From positions 930,001 through 994,000 of the forward strand of contig OX579639.1 in assembly GCA_951230915.1 (NCBI GenBank): 64,000 bases of DNA, given 5' to 3'. This document shows positions 49,961 through 59,101 of this stretch, in pieces (positions within the stretch are counted from its first letter, which is position 1; each line of letters starts with the position of its first letter). Position numbers and translations under genes: made by a program. Source of the stretch: Antitrichia curtipendula. Taxonomy: Eukaryota; Streptophyta; Bryopsida; Hypnales; Leucodontaceae. Below the pieces are notes generated by a model. That model was given only the letters and a program-made list of their open reading frames with translations. It was not told the DNA's origin and did no database searches.

Positions 49961-50485
49961 AAAATGGCAGGACGTTGCTTGGGTTCATGTTGTGAGTACA
50001 ACAAAGCAATGTTGATGAGGTGTTGCATTAATTCAGATTTCTCGTCATCTTGCAAGATCAAAGTAGGGTCTGCTAATTCCATCTGTTGGCCTTCTTCATG
50101 GGGTTTCCAAACCTGCCATGGAGTCACATGAATTTGATTGTAGGTATGTTGAAAAGAAACTTGTCAATCCATGCACAAAATATATACAACTTATCTTACT
50201 TCCTACACATTCATTAGAAATCATAGCCCCAGATGTACAATGGCTAGAAGAAACTTGCCAATTTTCTTTGATTGATTATACTCTTACTTCTTACACATTT
50301 TTATTGCTTCAGAAGGCCTTTTCTTTCTACAACAAGTTTGCAAATTTGAATTCTCCAACACATTATTTTAATAAACCTTGCGATGAGAGTTGTGTCTAAG
50401 CAACCTACATGGCCTACATCTATACACTAGAGAAAAAACAAAGTTTGAGGAAAAGCGCAATGTAGTACCCATTTGGAGAGATACA
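49961..50485. other. Intergenic, unrecognised frame
   Basis: A 93-codon plus-strand frame at 50,118-50,399 has no domain I recognise and no splice context. Otherwise nothing is seen. Confidence 0.3.
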
Positions 50486-51378
50486 GGGTCATTGCACGAA
50501 ACACTTGTACTATTTGTTGTGTTTTGCCTTTTTGGTCAGTCAGTACTATAGGTACTATTAGTACTGTGAGTACTATAGCGGTGTGGAAGAAGAAATCTGG
50601 GCCGTTAATCTTTCTGATGATCTTCTGCGCCGCTACCACGTGTACGTCCGTGATTGGATGATAGGGACGGATGGTGAGGTCTGTTCGTCCGAGGGGGGGG
50701 GCTTGGATGCAATCCAGGTAGCAGTGACTGAGAAATTCACGCCAACTGCCATCCACGTCAGAGACTATCATCCAAAGTGGGCCCCCACCAGTACTATTGA
50801 GTACCACGGGGAACCTTACAGTACTATTTTTTGGCAGAGACTTCAATTTCCCCTGGAAAATAGGCTGTTGACATTTATATATTTTTAAATTACAAAAAAG
50901 GCTTAAAAAAATAAGGTAAAAAATGGCCATTTTGGAGAACTTAGAAGAGAAAGGTAATCTTCAAGAAAATTATGAATTATGAAATTGTACTCTCCGGAAA
51001 TGCATGCTCATTGAAGCACACTTTAGGGCAAACCAGAAGACAATGGAAGCAAGGATTTTTGAATCCCTCTCGATAGAAGGTGTATGTTGCTTATAGGAAG
51101 AGGCTCACCAAAGCTCTAGTCAAATTTCCCTATTTTGGGCTCTCAATAGTACTAAAAAACCCCAAAATGGAAAGTGTGACAAATTAAGAAAAATCAGTCT
51201 TAAATGCTAAACTAATTTGAAAAAATTTGAAAAAATTTGAGCATGTTGAAAATCCCCAGTACAACCTTCACCTTGAATTTTGTATTCATTGGTTCATTTT
51301 TCAAAAACTTATGGCACAAAATCACTTTCACTTGCAACATGTGACGAAAAATAGTACAAGTGTTTTGTGCAATGACCC
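50486..51378. mobile_element. 893-bp TIR element with 4-bp duplication TACA
   Basis: The left GGGTCATTGCACGAAACACT and the inverted right GGGTCATTGCACAAAACACT match over 30 bases with one mismatch. TACA lies immediately outside at 50,482-50,485 and 51,379-51,382. The motif AGTACTAT recurs subterminally (around 50,540-50,575, 50,797, 50,818, and inverted at 51,147). A GC-rich middle (50,580-50,800) supports overlapping frames on both strands, none with a recognised domain; it may be captured sequence. Shares the 4-bp duplication and GGGT end with 13,610-14,052. Confidence 0.8.
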
Positions 51379-52276
51379 TACACTTCTTCCAATGGCCTTA
51401 TCTTATCTATATTTGGCTGACCACTCAAAACCTCCAGACATAGAACGCCAAAGTTGAAGACATCAACTTTATCACTCAGTTGGCCAAGTAACACATATTT
51501 AGGTGCCAAATACTCCTTGCATTCAACACATATGCTACATTCATTAGAATCAAGAACTCTATTGCATGAATCTACTTTAATTTATTAATCTTACAAATAA
51601 ACGGTCTTTATTTGATGAGTCAAATTCAACAAATCCCTAAGGCATTAAAAAAAAGTTAGGTATGCAACAAATGTGATTACTTTCCAAATTAGCATACAAA
51701 TACATTAGGAAGTAAAAAAGAGATATCTAATGGAGAAAACTTGTACGGTGACCAAACTTCAAAATCCACGTCAGGGCTCAACTAAGAAATTACACCCTCC
51801 CATGTAAGGTACCTAATCCACTTTACAGAATGGAAAAAGGTGCAAACCCCTACTTCACTTGACGTACTTTGGACAGGGTGCTCGGAGACTTCAATGGCGC
51901 AACTAAATAATTCAAAAACTCCGTGAAATTAGTGCACTAGGTTCAGGACAGATCGCAAGCGATGAAGCTCACACACATACTCCGGGGAAGTTCCAAATTT
52001 TTTTTCATGGAATTTCATCGGCCAGATCTTCAACGAGGGAGCTTTGAAGACTAAGAAGGCAGAGCATTTGGACCTGCCCGGTGAACAATCGAGTACTCCC
52101 CGCAGGAAATAATGACGTATATAAGACTGTGCAGGGGATAAAGTGCACGGAGGGCACCGTGGCCAATTGCACATGGACGACGTCTGTTGAATCGTGGATA
52201 GAGCCACCGGACGGCACACTTCTGCAATCCCGTGAACACCGTTCGGTTACAAACTGCCGTTGCCACCCTTGCTACT
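51379..52276. other. Intergenic, with a GC-rich block facing left
   Basis: From about 51,750 the sequence becomes GC-richer. On the minus strand a TATATACG motif (about 52,115) precedes short frames (ATG at about 52,080 and 52,020), as at a promoter and leader. No recognised product is encoded: the overlapping 70-96 codon frames lack domains. It directly adjoins the Mutator-like element. Confidence 0.3.
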
Positions 52277-52285
52277 GACAAGGAC
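52277..52285. repeat. Left target-site duplication GACAAGGAC
   Basis: Nine bases identical to 56,512-56,520, in the same orientation, immediately outside the terminal inverted repeats. Confidence 0.9.
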
Positions 52286-52735
52286 GGGGAGCACTATTTC
52301 TCACCCCTCCATAAATCACTCCACATATTATAAATCTTGAAGATGATAGTGCAGATAATAAATTATGCATAGATACTTTATTAGTATATACATTGTACAT
52401 AAATATTGTACTTGTAAATTGATTGTGCAAAAAGTATAAAAATGTAATTTTATTACATTTTCATTTCCTTTTCTGTAAATCAATTGTACTGCAAATATTA
52501 TAAGACAATGAATATGATGATAATAGAATAATCATGGCATAAATATTAATGCACATACATTTTACAAGAATATAGAGCAAGTGAAAGAGTATTTTTAAAT
52601 GAAATAAGAAATTATTGCAAAGACATTTTTTTTTTCTAAAATCAATTCTAGTGCAAATTGTTGACTACAATGTATATAGAAATAATTGACCAATTTCTTG
52701 ACCAATTAATAGTTCATGAATATGTAACAAGCATT
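52286..52735 (+). repeat. MULE left terminal inverted repeat
   Basis: About 450 bases matching the inverse complement of 56,058-56,511 with few differences, starting GGGGAGCACTATTTCTCAC. The inner limit is near 'gtaacaagcatt'. Confidence 0.9.
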
Positions 52736-52849
52736 TCCTATATATAAGTTTATAGAAAGAAATCCATGTAATTCATGAAGGAAATTGCTTTTTCAAAAAC
52801 AGAGGAATCAATGATGTGAGTCTAAAGTACAAACATAATATAAAAAACA

Positions 52850-53081
52850 AGCACAAATTACAAAGACAGGATCTAGGGGCACAAATAGGGACCTACAACT
52901 CATTTTATTTGAAAATCATAAGTAATTCAAAAATGCTTGGAACAATACAAAACCACTTTTGTTAGATTCCTCATCTATTTCTCTTTGTCTGAAAAATGAG
53001 CTAAAAAATTTTCATCCAAGAAAATACGTGCAAAAAGGCGGATCAGCCCTTAGATAGTCGATTTATGAGCCTTGTACCTTA
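52850..53081. mobile_element. Partial AGGTAG-family MITE inside the MULE
   Basis: It ends GCCTTGTACCTTA at the right. The interior ('gatcagcccttagatagtcg', 'cacaaatagggacctac') is the inverted version of 34,600-34,800. The left end is degraded. It lies downstream of the dioxygenase stop codon. Confidence 0.5.
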
Positions 53082-53165
53082 TCATTCATGTATGTTTTAC
53101 CTATCCTGGTCTACTCTATGTTATATCATTAGTGCCAATACATGGTGAGTTGGTGACCTGTCAAG

Positions 53166-54594
53166 CTACTGCTTCTTTTCCTTTACTTTCAAACTCCCAA
53201 GAATTTCATCATACAAATGTTTGCTAGATTTGTTTTTTGCTCTCCGAAGCTCATCAATTTCTTTGATAATTCTTTCAAATGAATCTAAAGTAGACTTTTT
53301 GTTTAGAAGAGCAACTCCCATTTGGAAGAACCCAATATTTGTTGTTGTTCCATGCCTTACATGTGTTGAATCCAATAGTAATACTGATCCGGTTCTGGGT
53401 TTAATATAATACCCATGGTTTGGTAGATAGAACTCCCAACCTTTTCTTGATATTCCATAGAAAAATTCTGCAAACACATTGTTGATAAAACTTAGTTATT
53501 TTATTCCAAGAAAATAATAGATGCTACAGTAAAATACCCCCTTCCACCAAATGTAAAGTCTTTTTTTCAATCATATGAATTCACTTTTAAACAAAAACAA
53601 AAATTCAAATAAGAATTCAAATATGACCTTTGGTAAACCACATGATGAAACCCATATGGGTGTCATCTTCATCTTCATGCGGTGATACCCAGTAGTTTTT
53701 CGTAAGGTCTAATTGGGTAAAAGGTATATCCCCAATTTGACAATATTGTCTAGGAATTGTAGTGGGGTACAGGTTTTCAAGCAACGTTGTCCAAGATTGA
53801 AACGCCGGTTGTAGAAGCTTATACACATCTTTCGCAAAGAATTCCCCAAGCTTATGGATCTCTTCTGCTGATGGTTTGATATTGTGATTTGTTCTTTTTG
53901 CTTGAGCATACCTATAAGCATTGATGTGCAGTCAATATAAATATTAGATGGCATGAGCTTATACATATGCTTTGCCTATAAAGAAAATGCATTAGCAAGT
54001 ACATGTCAAACTAATCATGAAGTACATGGAATGTACTCACAACATTCAACATGTTAGATGGAAGTTAATGTACTTATAAAATAGGATATTTGACATGAAA
54101 AATCAAGGTGATCATACTATTGAATTGTCATTCAACAATGAATTGCTTTCTCATTTAGATGTATAAAAAATGAATGAGAACATGGAATGTTCTTACGTAA
54201 CAATATTGTTAGTAAAAGAATCCATCCTCCAACCACACATCACCATGTCGCCACCAACTTTTTCACGTCTTCGATCCACTATACCTCCATGCTCATAAAT
54301 GAATTCTACAAGATTGTAGTATTGCTGGCACTTGTGACTTGGGAAATTTTTTTGAACATAGATGCCAAGTACTTTTTCACCTTCCATAAAAACACATAAA
54401 TCTGAAATTTCAATCACTTTTGAAGTGTCCATTTTACATGTTTTATTTTTTATTTTCCGACACTTGATGACTTGGTTGACAACTTTAGGGATTGACAAAC
54501 CTAGGGCTCGTAACTTTTTGACATCTTCATGAATGGTAGGAGTGTTCATAGAAATGATTGAATCATGTTCTTCAACTTTTTCTTTTATAGACAT
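53166..54594 (-). CDS. TET/JBP-like 2-oxoglutarate/Fe(II) dioxygenase on the MULE
   Basis: Three exons on the minus strand join in frame with GT-AG introns: 54594-54197, 53911-53628 and 53467-53166, giving 327 residues from the first available ATG. The double-stranded beta-helix signature is clear: HxD as SPHEDEDD (H211, D213), then MGFIMWF, then GWEFYLPNHGYYIKPRTGSV and the distal histidine in VRHGTT (H266). The Arg expected about ten residues after that His to bind 2-oxoglutarate is not there (GFFQMGVALL), so catalysis is uncertain. A Lys-rich helical tail ends the protein. The likely family, by motif layout, is Tet-like oxygenases, some of which oxidise 5-methylcytosine. Upstream, the frame would continue into a U1-type zinc finger, but its first Cys codon is a TGA. 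A host prolyl-hydroxylase-like enzyme is a less likely alternative. Confidence 0.72.
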
Positions 54595-54690
54595 CTTATG
54601 ATTTTTTGCATGTTTTTTACCCCTCAAATGAGCTTCACATTGGTCTTCAGAGTTGAAGGTTTCACTACAAAGAGATCATGTGTGTGTCAC
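54595..54690 (-). pseudogene. U1-type C2H2 zinc finger with its first Cys codon replaced by TGA
   Basis: In frame with the dioxygenase exon 1, the minus strand reads stop-SLCSETFNSEDQCEAHLRGKKH. With a Cys in place of the stop this would be C-x2-C-x12-H-x5-H, the U1/matrin-type spacing. The TGA is at 54,676-54,678. Alternatively TTTGTAG just inside could be an acceptor, and the first Cys pair would then come from an upstream exon I cannot find. Confidence 0.55.
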
Positions 54691-54878
54691 TGGATGCATT
54701 GCATTTGTTGAAGAAAACTATACTCTAAAAGAAAATGAATTCTTAAGATATAGTAATTGATCAAGAAGTAAGAAGGTGTATTGCAAGTGTAAAAAACAAC
54801 TACATACTATCTAGCTCCATGCTACAACAATGTGCTTCAAGTACCTCCATTAGTTACCAACACACTATTCTTCACAAT

Positions 54879-55000
54879 ACAAGCTAATGGTACACTATGA
54901 GCATATTGATGTTGTAACATGCTTCATCAGAATGGAGGTACAAGCTAATGGTACACCATGAGCATACTGATGTTGTGACATGCTTCATTAGAATGGAGGT
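54879..55000. repeat. 61-bp tandem duplication inside the MULE
   Basis: Two units starting ACAAGCTAATGGTACAC at 54,879 and 54,940, differing at a few positions, upstream of the dioxygenase gene where its promoter would be. Confidence 0.85.
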
Positions 55001-55589
55001 ACAACACTCAGAGCATGAGGATGAAAATAAATTGCCCTCTCCTAAGCAGGCCTTATGGACAAAAAACCATCACCGCAAACATAACTTTCCTTCTCTCAAT
55101 TAGGCTCCATGAACAAAAATTACTTTCACAGAGACAAACACATAGTACAATTAATTTGGGAATCTACTAAGTTCATTGTCATCCAAGCATAGAATATTGA
55201 ATTCATTGTATGAAGTGTAGGTCTTTCATGCACAGAGGTACTTTAAATATTGGTTGCATGTTGTTTAATCTACCGTAGAATATGTAGGGACGTAGACTCT
55301 TCATTTCAGTAAATTTTAGTCTTCTCATTTACATGTACCAGTGTCCATTGATAGTCCACCTACCTAAGGTTTCATTAATCTTGGATCAATGAGGAAGATG
55401 GAAAACCACAAGACAGAGGTAAATACAAATGAAATGACACTAGATTTTATAAATGCATAATTTTCTTATTAAGCCACTATATATTGAATGGTATGTAAAA
55501 AGGCTTGGTGGTAATATATAAGGTTTGTCAATGTGTAGAGCACTTACATTGGTGTGGTGAACAAGAAATGAGTACAAACATATTTAATG

Positions 55590-56035
55590 AATGTACACCC
55601 AAAGTCGCCACTTCTTGCTATTTAGCCTAGTTACTATTATTAGATTGGTTAAATTTTCATATGTTCTTGTTGCCAAGTGAAAGGAAGTTCCAACGCACCT
55701 AAAAACAAGGCATTTGGATATTGTATGCAAAAGATATGAAGGAACAAATTTTGGTTCTAAAATGGTTCCTTACACATAGGTACAAAATTGATTTTGGAGT
55801 TGTACATTGAGTATAGATGGTGATTTAGGGTCAAATTTTCATATGTTCTTGTTGCCAAGTGAAAGGAAGTTCCAACATAGCTGAAAAGAAGGCATTTGGA
55901 TATTGTATGCAAAAGTTATGAAGGAACAAAGTTTGGTTTTAAAATTTGGTTTGGTTTACATAGATACAGAATTGATTTTGAGTATAGATGGTGATTTAGG
56001 GTCAACTAGCACATTGGTAAAATACCTAGCTTATG
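55590..56035. mobile_element. AGGTAG-family MITE (GTACACCC subtype) inside the MULE, partly duplicated
   Basis: Starts TGTACACCCAAAGTCGCCAC and ends AAAATACCTAGCTTA. It matches 35,047-35,322 inverted, but a segment of about 165 bases ('aaattttcatatgttcttgttgcc' onward) is present twice. Confidence 0.65.
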
Positions 56036-56057
56036 TTTGTCTTTCTTTGATGTAGTG

Positions 56058-56511
56058 AATGCTTGTTACATGTTCATGAACTACAAATTGGTCTGGTCAA
56101 GAAATTAGTCAATTATTTCTATATACATTGTAGTCAACAATTTGCACTAGAATTGATTTTAGAAAAAAGAATGTCTTTGCAATAATTTCTTATTTCATTT
56201 AAAAATACTCTTTCACTTGCTCTATATTCTTGTAAAATGTATGTGCATTAATATTTATGCCATGATTATTCTATTATCATCATATTCATTGTCTTATAAT
56301 ATTTGCAGTACAATTGATTTACAGAAAAGGAAATGAAAATGTAATAAAATTACATTTTTATACTTTTTGCACAATCAATTTACAAGCACAATATTTATGT
56401 ACAATGTATATACTAATAAAGTATCTATGCATAATTTATTATCCGCACTATCATCTTCAAGATTTATAATATGTGGAGTGATTTATGGAGGGATGAGAAA
56501 TAGTGTTTTTC
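56058..56511 (-). repeat. MULE right terminal inverted repeat
   Basis: The inverted counterpart of 52,286-52,735. Its outer end on the plus strand is GAGAAATAGTGTTTTTC, directly followed by the duplication. Confidence 0.9.
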
Positions 56512-56520
56512 GACAAGGAC
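56512..56520. repeat. Right target-site duplication GACAAGGAC
   Basis: Identical to 52,277-52,285. Confidence 0.9.
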
Positions 56521-57785
56521 TTGTACACAGAGAATACACTTGAGACAGAATGGGAGAGGCAAGTATTGTATTACATAAGTGTGATTAATGCCATAGTCTA
56601 TTTTGAAAGTTTAGGTAAACCATTCTAAGTTGTATTGTTCTTTATGATACATCAAATTTTCAATTTCCAATTGGAATGTTTTTATTGTCTTTTGTTTATT
56701 TAAATTTGAAAGAAATGGAGTGAATTGCCAAAGTGAGTACTTCAACCATTAGCTTCATGAAAAGCGAATACCCCATAGGCCATAGGGAATTGAAAATTGA
56801 TATATGAGGATAGAATGCTAATTACAATTGATACATGAAGCCTAAATTGTAATAAAACGGTAATGAAATTGATGCATGCTAATCCTTAATTACCAAAAAT
56901 ATTTCAAATTTCAAATGTTGTGAAGATGTACTATTTAATGCAACTTAGGGTAATAATTTAATGTTGTTTATTTATAAAAAATTATAAAATGTGATTGATA
57001 TTATATCATTTCCATAAGATTAGAAATATTACTATTATAAACAATAATTTTCAATAAACTTTCAGATCGAATATTAAATTTTTTCATATAGTTTTATTTT
57101 AATTTTGAATGTGTATAATTTTCAAAATCTAGAGTTTTAATTATGGAGATTAATCAAGATTTTTCTATTTTTTTTTTATCTATTCAAGTCATTTGTGATG
57201 ACTGATTTTTGAATTATAAAAATTGCTCTCTAAAGCCGGTCAAATATACTAGTATATAGAGTATTAATAATGAATTTTTTTTGAGAATTTATATTGTACA
57301 AATGTGAAAGAACTAATACAAGAATATACCAATAATTAGATGGATGACAATACCAAGATAATGTATGTTTGGAACATCAATGGACGTTCATTTGTTGTTT
57401 GAAATTTGAACATTTGATCCTTTAGGATGTAAGAAAGTCAATATCTAGTACTAGATGGATCATGGTAATTACAATTTATAATAAAAATCATCAATAGAAT
57501 TGAAAAGTCCAAACTTTTCCAATGTTTGATGCGCATTGATCACCTAAATCCTTGAATGCCTTTTCTACTGCCGATGATATCTTTGCATGGTGGTATGGGA
57601 CAATATTTCCTTCTACACCTTCTCCCGCATTCATTGAATAATCGTAACTTCTATTCTTGTAATTTCCACGCAAGGATGTAGTTTTATATTTAATTTTGGC
57701 TATATGGTGGGATTGTTTCATAATACTAACTCTTTTACTTTTATTTTAATGCAAGAGAACATATTAAAAAAATAAATTATTCATT
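56521..57785. other. Intergenic, no gene recognised
   Basis: AT-rich. A 76-codon minus frame (57,491-57,721) is slightly less biased than its surroundings but has no domain, Met context or splice signal I can defend. Confidence 0.35.
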
Positions 57786-58343
57786 TTAATCCCTAAAATC
57801 TCAAGGTTTTTTCCATCAAAATACATTTGAAACTGCCATTTCTATAGCAAAAAATTTAAAAATTTAAAAAGATATTTTTTTGCATATTCGATTGCAGGAT
57901 CTTGTTCCAAAATAGTAGAAAAATATGTGGAAGAAATTTCAAAAAATTTGACTGTGTAGATTAGAAGATATTTGCATTTAAAGCAAAGAAAACAAATTCT
58001 TTTGCTTGTTGTTCAACTACATTTTGTGGCTTTGAACCTTCTTAACTTAAATTGTTTGCTCTATGGATTTTACATTTTAAACTTTTTATGATGAACAATT
58101 GAGGTGAGAATCTAGAGAAAATAAATCTAAAAGAAAACGCTTAGTTTTCACTCATTAAAAAATTGTTAAGTAGAAGTAAGTTTAAGATTGAAGGAAAAAC
58201 TAAATTGATTATAGCTCTAAGATGGAAGTGCACTAATGTGAGATTGTTCTACCAAGAAATCTTAACCTTTAGGAACCTTTTTTTTCTCAATATGAAAAGT
58301 GAGTTCTTAAATGAATCCTACAAGTTATTTTTTCAAGAAGATG
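57786..58343. mobile_element. Right-truncated TTAA element (type 1 inverted)
   Basis: Starts TTAATCCCTAAAATCTC and follows 48,331-48,900. It stops within 'ttcaagaagatgctctat', where the hairpin array begins. Confidence 0.65.
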
Positions 58344-58350
58344 CTCTATG

Positions 58351-58590
58351 AGTGCACTTAGTGACACATGATTTTTTTTCAAGATCATGTGTCACTAAGT
58401 GCACTAACCCCTCCAAATACATGTTACTGCACTTAGTGACACATGATTTTTTTTCCCAAGATCATATGTCGCTAAGTGCACTACCCCCCCATAATATATG
58501 TTAGTGTACTTAGTGACACATGATTTTTTTTTCCCCCAAGATTATGTATCTCTAAGTGCACTAATCCCCCCAAATACATGCTAGGGTGCT
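58351..58590. repeat. Three tandem hairpins of about 77 bp
   Basis: Each unit has the arm TGCACTTAGTGACACATGA, a T8-10/C loop, the complementary arm ending CTAAGTGCACT, and a spacer like 'aaccccccaaatacatgtta'. Units start at 58,351, 58,428 and 58,505, a period of 77. The arms are nearly perfect in unit 1 and progressively less so in unit 3. They cut off the TTAA element 57,786. Confidence 0.9.
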
Positions 58591-59101
58591 ATGAAATTCT
58601 AGCTTTTTGAATTAGAATTTGGCCTGTTTGATTAGGATCTTGTAAGAATTGAAAGTTATATTTGCAAGACAAAAAATGCCAATTGTATTCTATTTTATAT
58701 TGTGCCTAAAAAAATTGAATGGCATAATATCAATTTAATTATAAGATTGTAGACCCAATTGTATACCACGGCAAAGATGGCCATGGTTTTATAATAATTT
58801 TGGGGAGCATGTGGTACTTCATGCTCGTAACATCTACACTTTAGGTACTTTCTAGCATCCTAATCAACCCTTTAAACAAAATATAAAATTGAATTAGTTT
58901 CCCACTCTTTGAATTTGGGCTGCTGGACAAGATTTGTTTCATCCTTGACTGCAAATTCTTCAATCATCAACAATAGTTTTGTGTTGATTGTTTGCAAGTT
59001 CCTTGTAACTTTAGTCTTTGTGTGAACTCCTTGCACATAACTATGGCAAACACTTAGCCTTATTTCACCATCAACAGGTGTGAGTCTTTCAATTTTGCAA
59101 C
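58591..59101. other. Intergenic, upstream of the decayed 59-kb gene
   Basis: AT-rich. It ends in an acceptor-like CCATCAACAG at 59,069-59,078, which could be a leader splice site. No gene is seen. Confidence 0.35.

Larger units (their letters stand above)
52286..56511. mobile_element. Mutator-like element (MULE) carrying a TET/JBP-like dioxygenase gene
   Basis: It is 4226 bp long. The terminal inverted repeats are 52,286-52,735 and 56,058-56,511, about 450 bases, nearly identical by eye. They begin GGGGAGCACTATTTC and, inverted, GAAAAACACTATTTC. A perfect 9-bp duplication flanks the element. Long TIRs with a 9-bp duplication are the defining features of Mutator-like elements. No MURA-type transposase or SWIM zinc finger is visible. 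The only substantial gene is the minus-strand dioxygenase at 53,166-54,594. Two AGGTAG MITE copies (about 52,850-53,081 and 55,590-56,035) are inserted on either side of it. The well-kept TIRs and duplication suggest a fairly recent insertion. Confidence 0.88.

Noticed and set aside
50427..50930. 167-codon minus frame overlapping a 101-codon plus frame.
   Set aside because: Spans the left end of a TIR element and its GC-rich core; Phe/Leu-rich run at one end comes from T-rich DNA; no domain.
52291..52300. The MULE termini contain CACTATTT, suggesting a CACTA (EnSpm) element.
   Set aside because: The CACTA motif starts six bases inside the inverted repeats, no 3-bp duplication fits, and the 9-bp duplication plus 450-bp TIRs point to Mutator.
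53617..53966. Separate minus ORFs starting MYKLL and MYKLM as independent genes.
   Set aside because: The first is the open part of dioxygenase exon 2; the second is another frame crossing the intron boundary.
58351..58590. Regularly spaced repeats resembling a CRISPR array.
   Set aside because: Units are hairpins with similar, not unique, spacers; there are only three; the context is eukaryotic.
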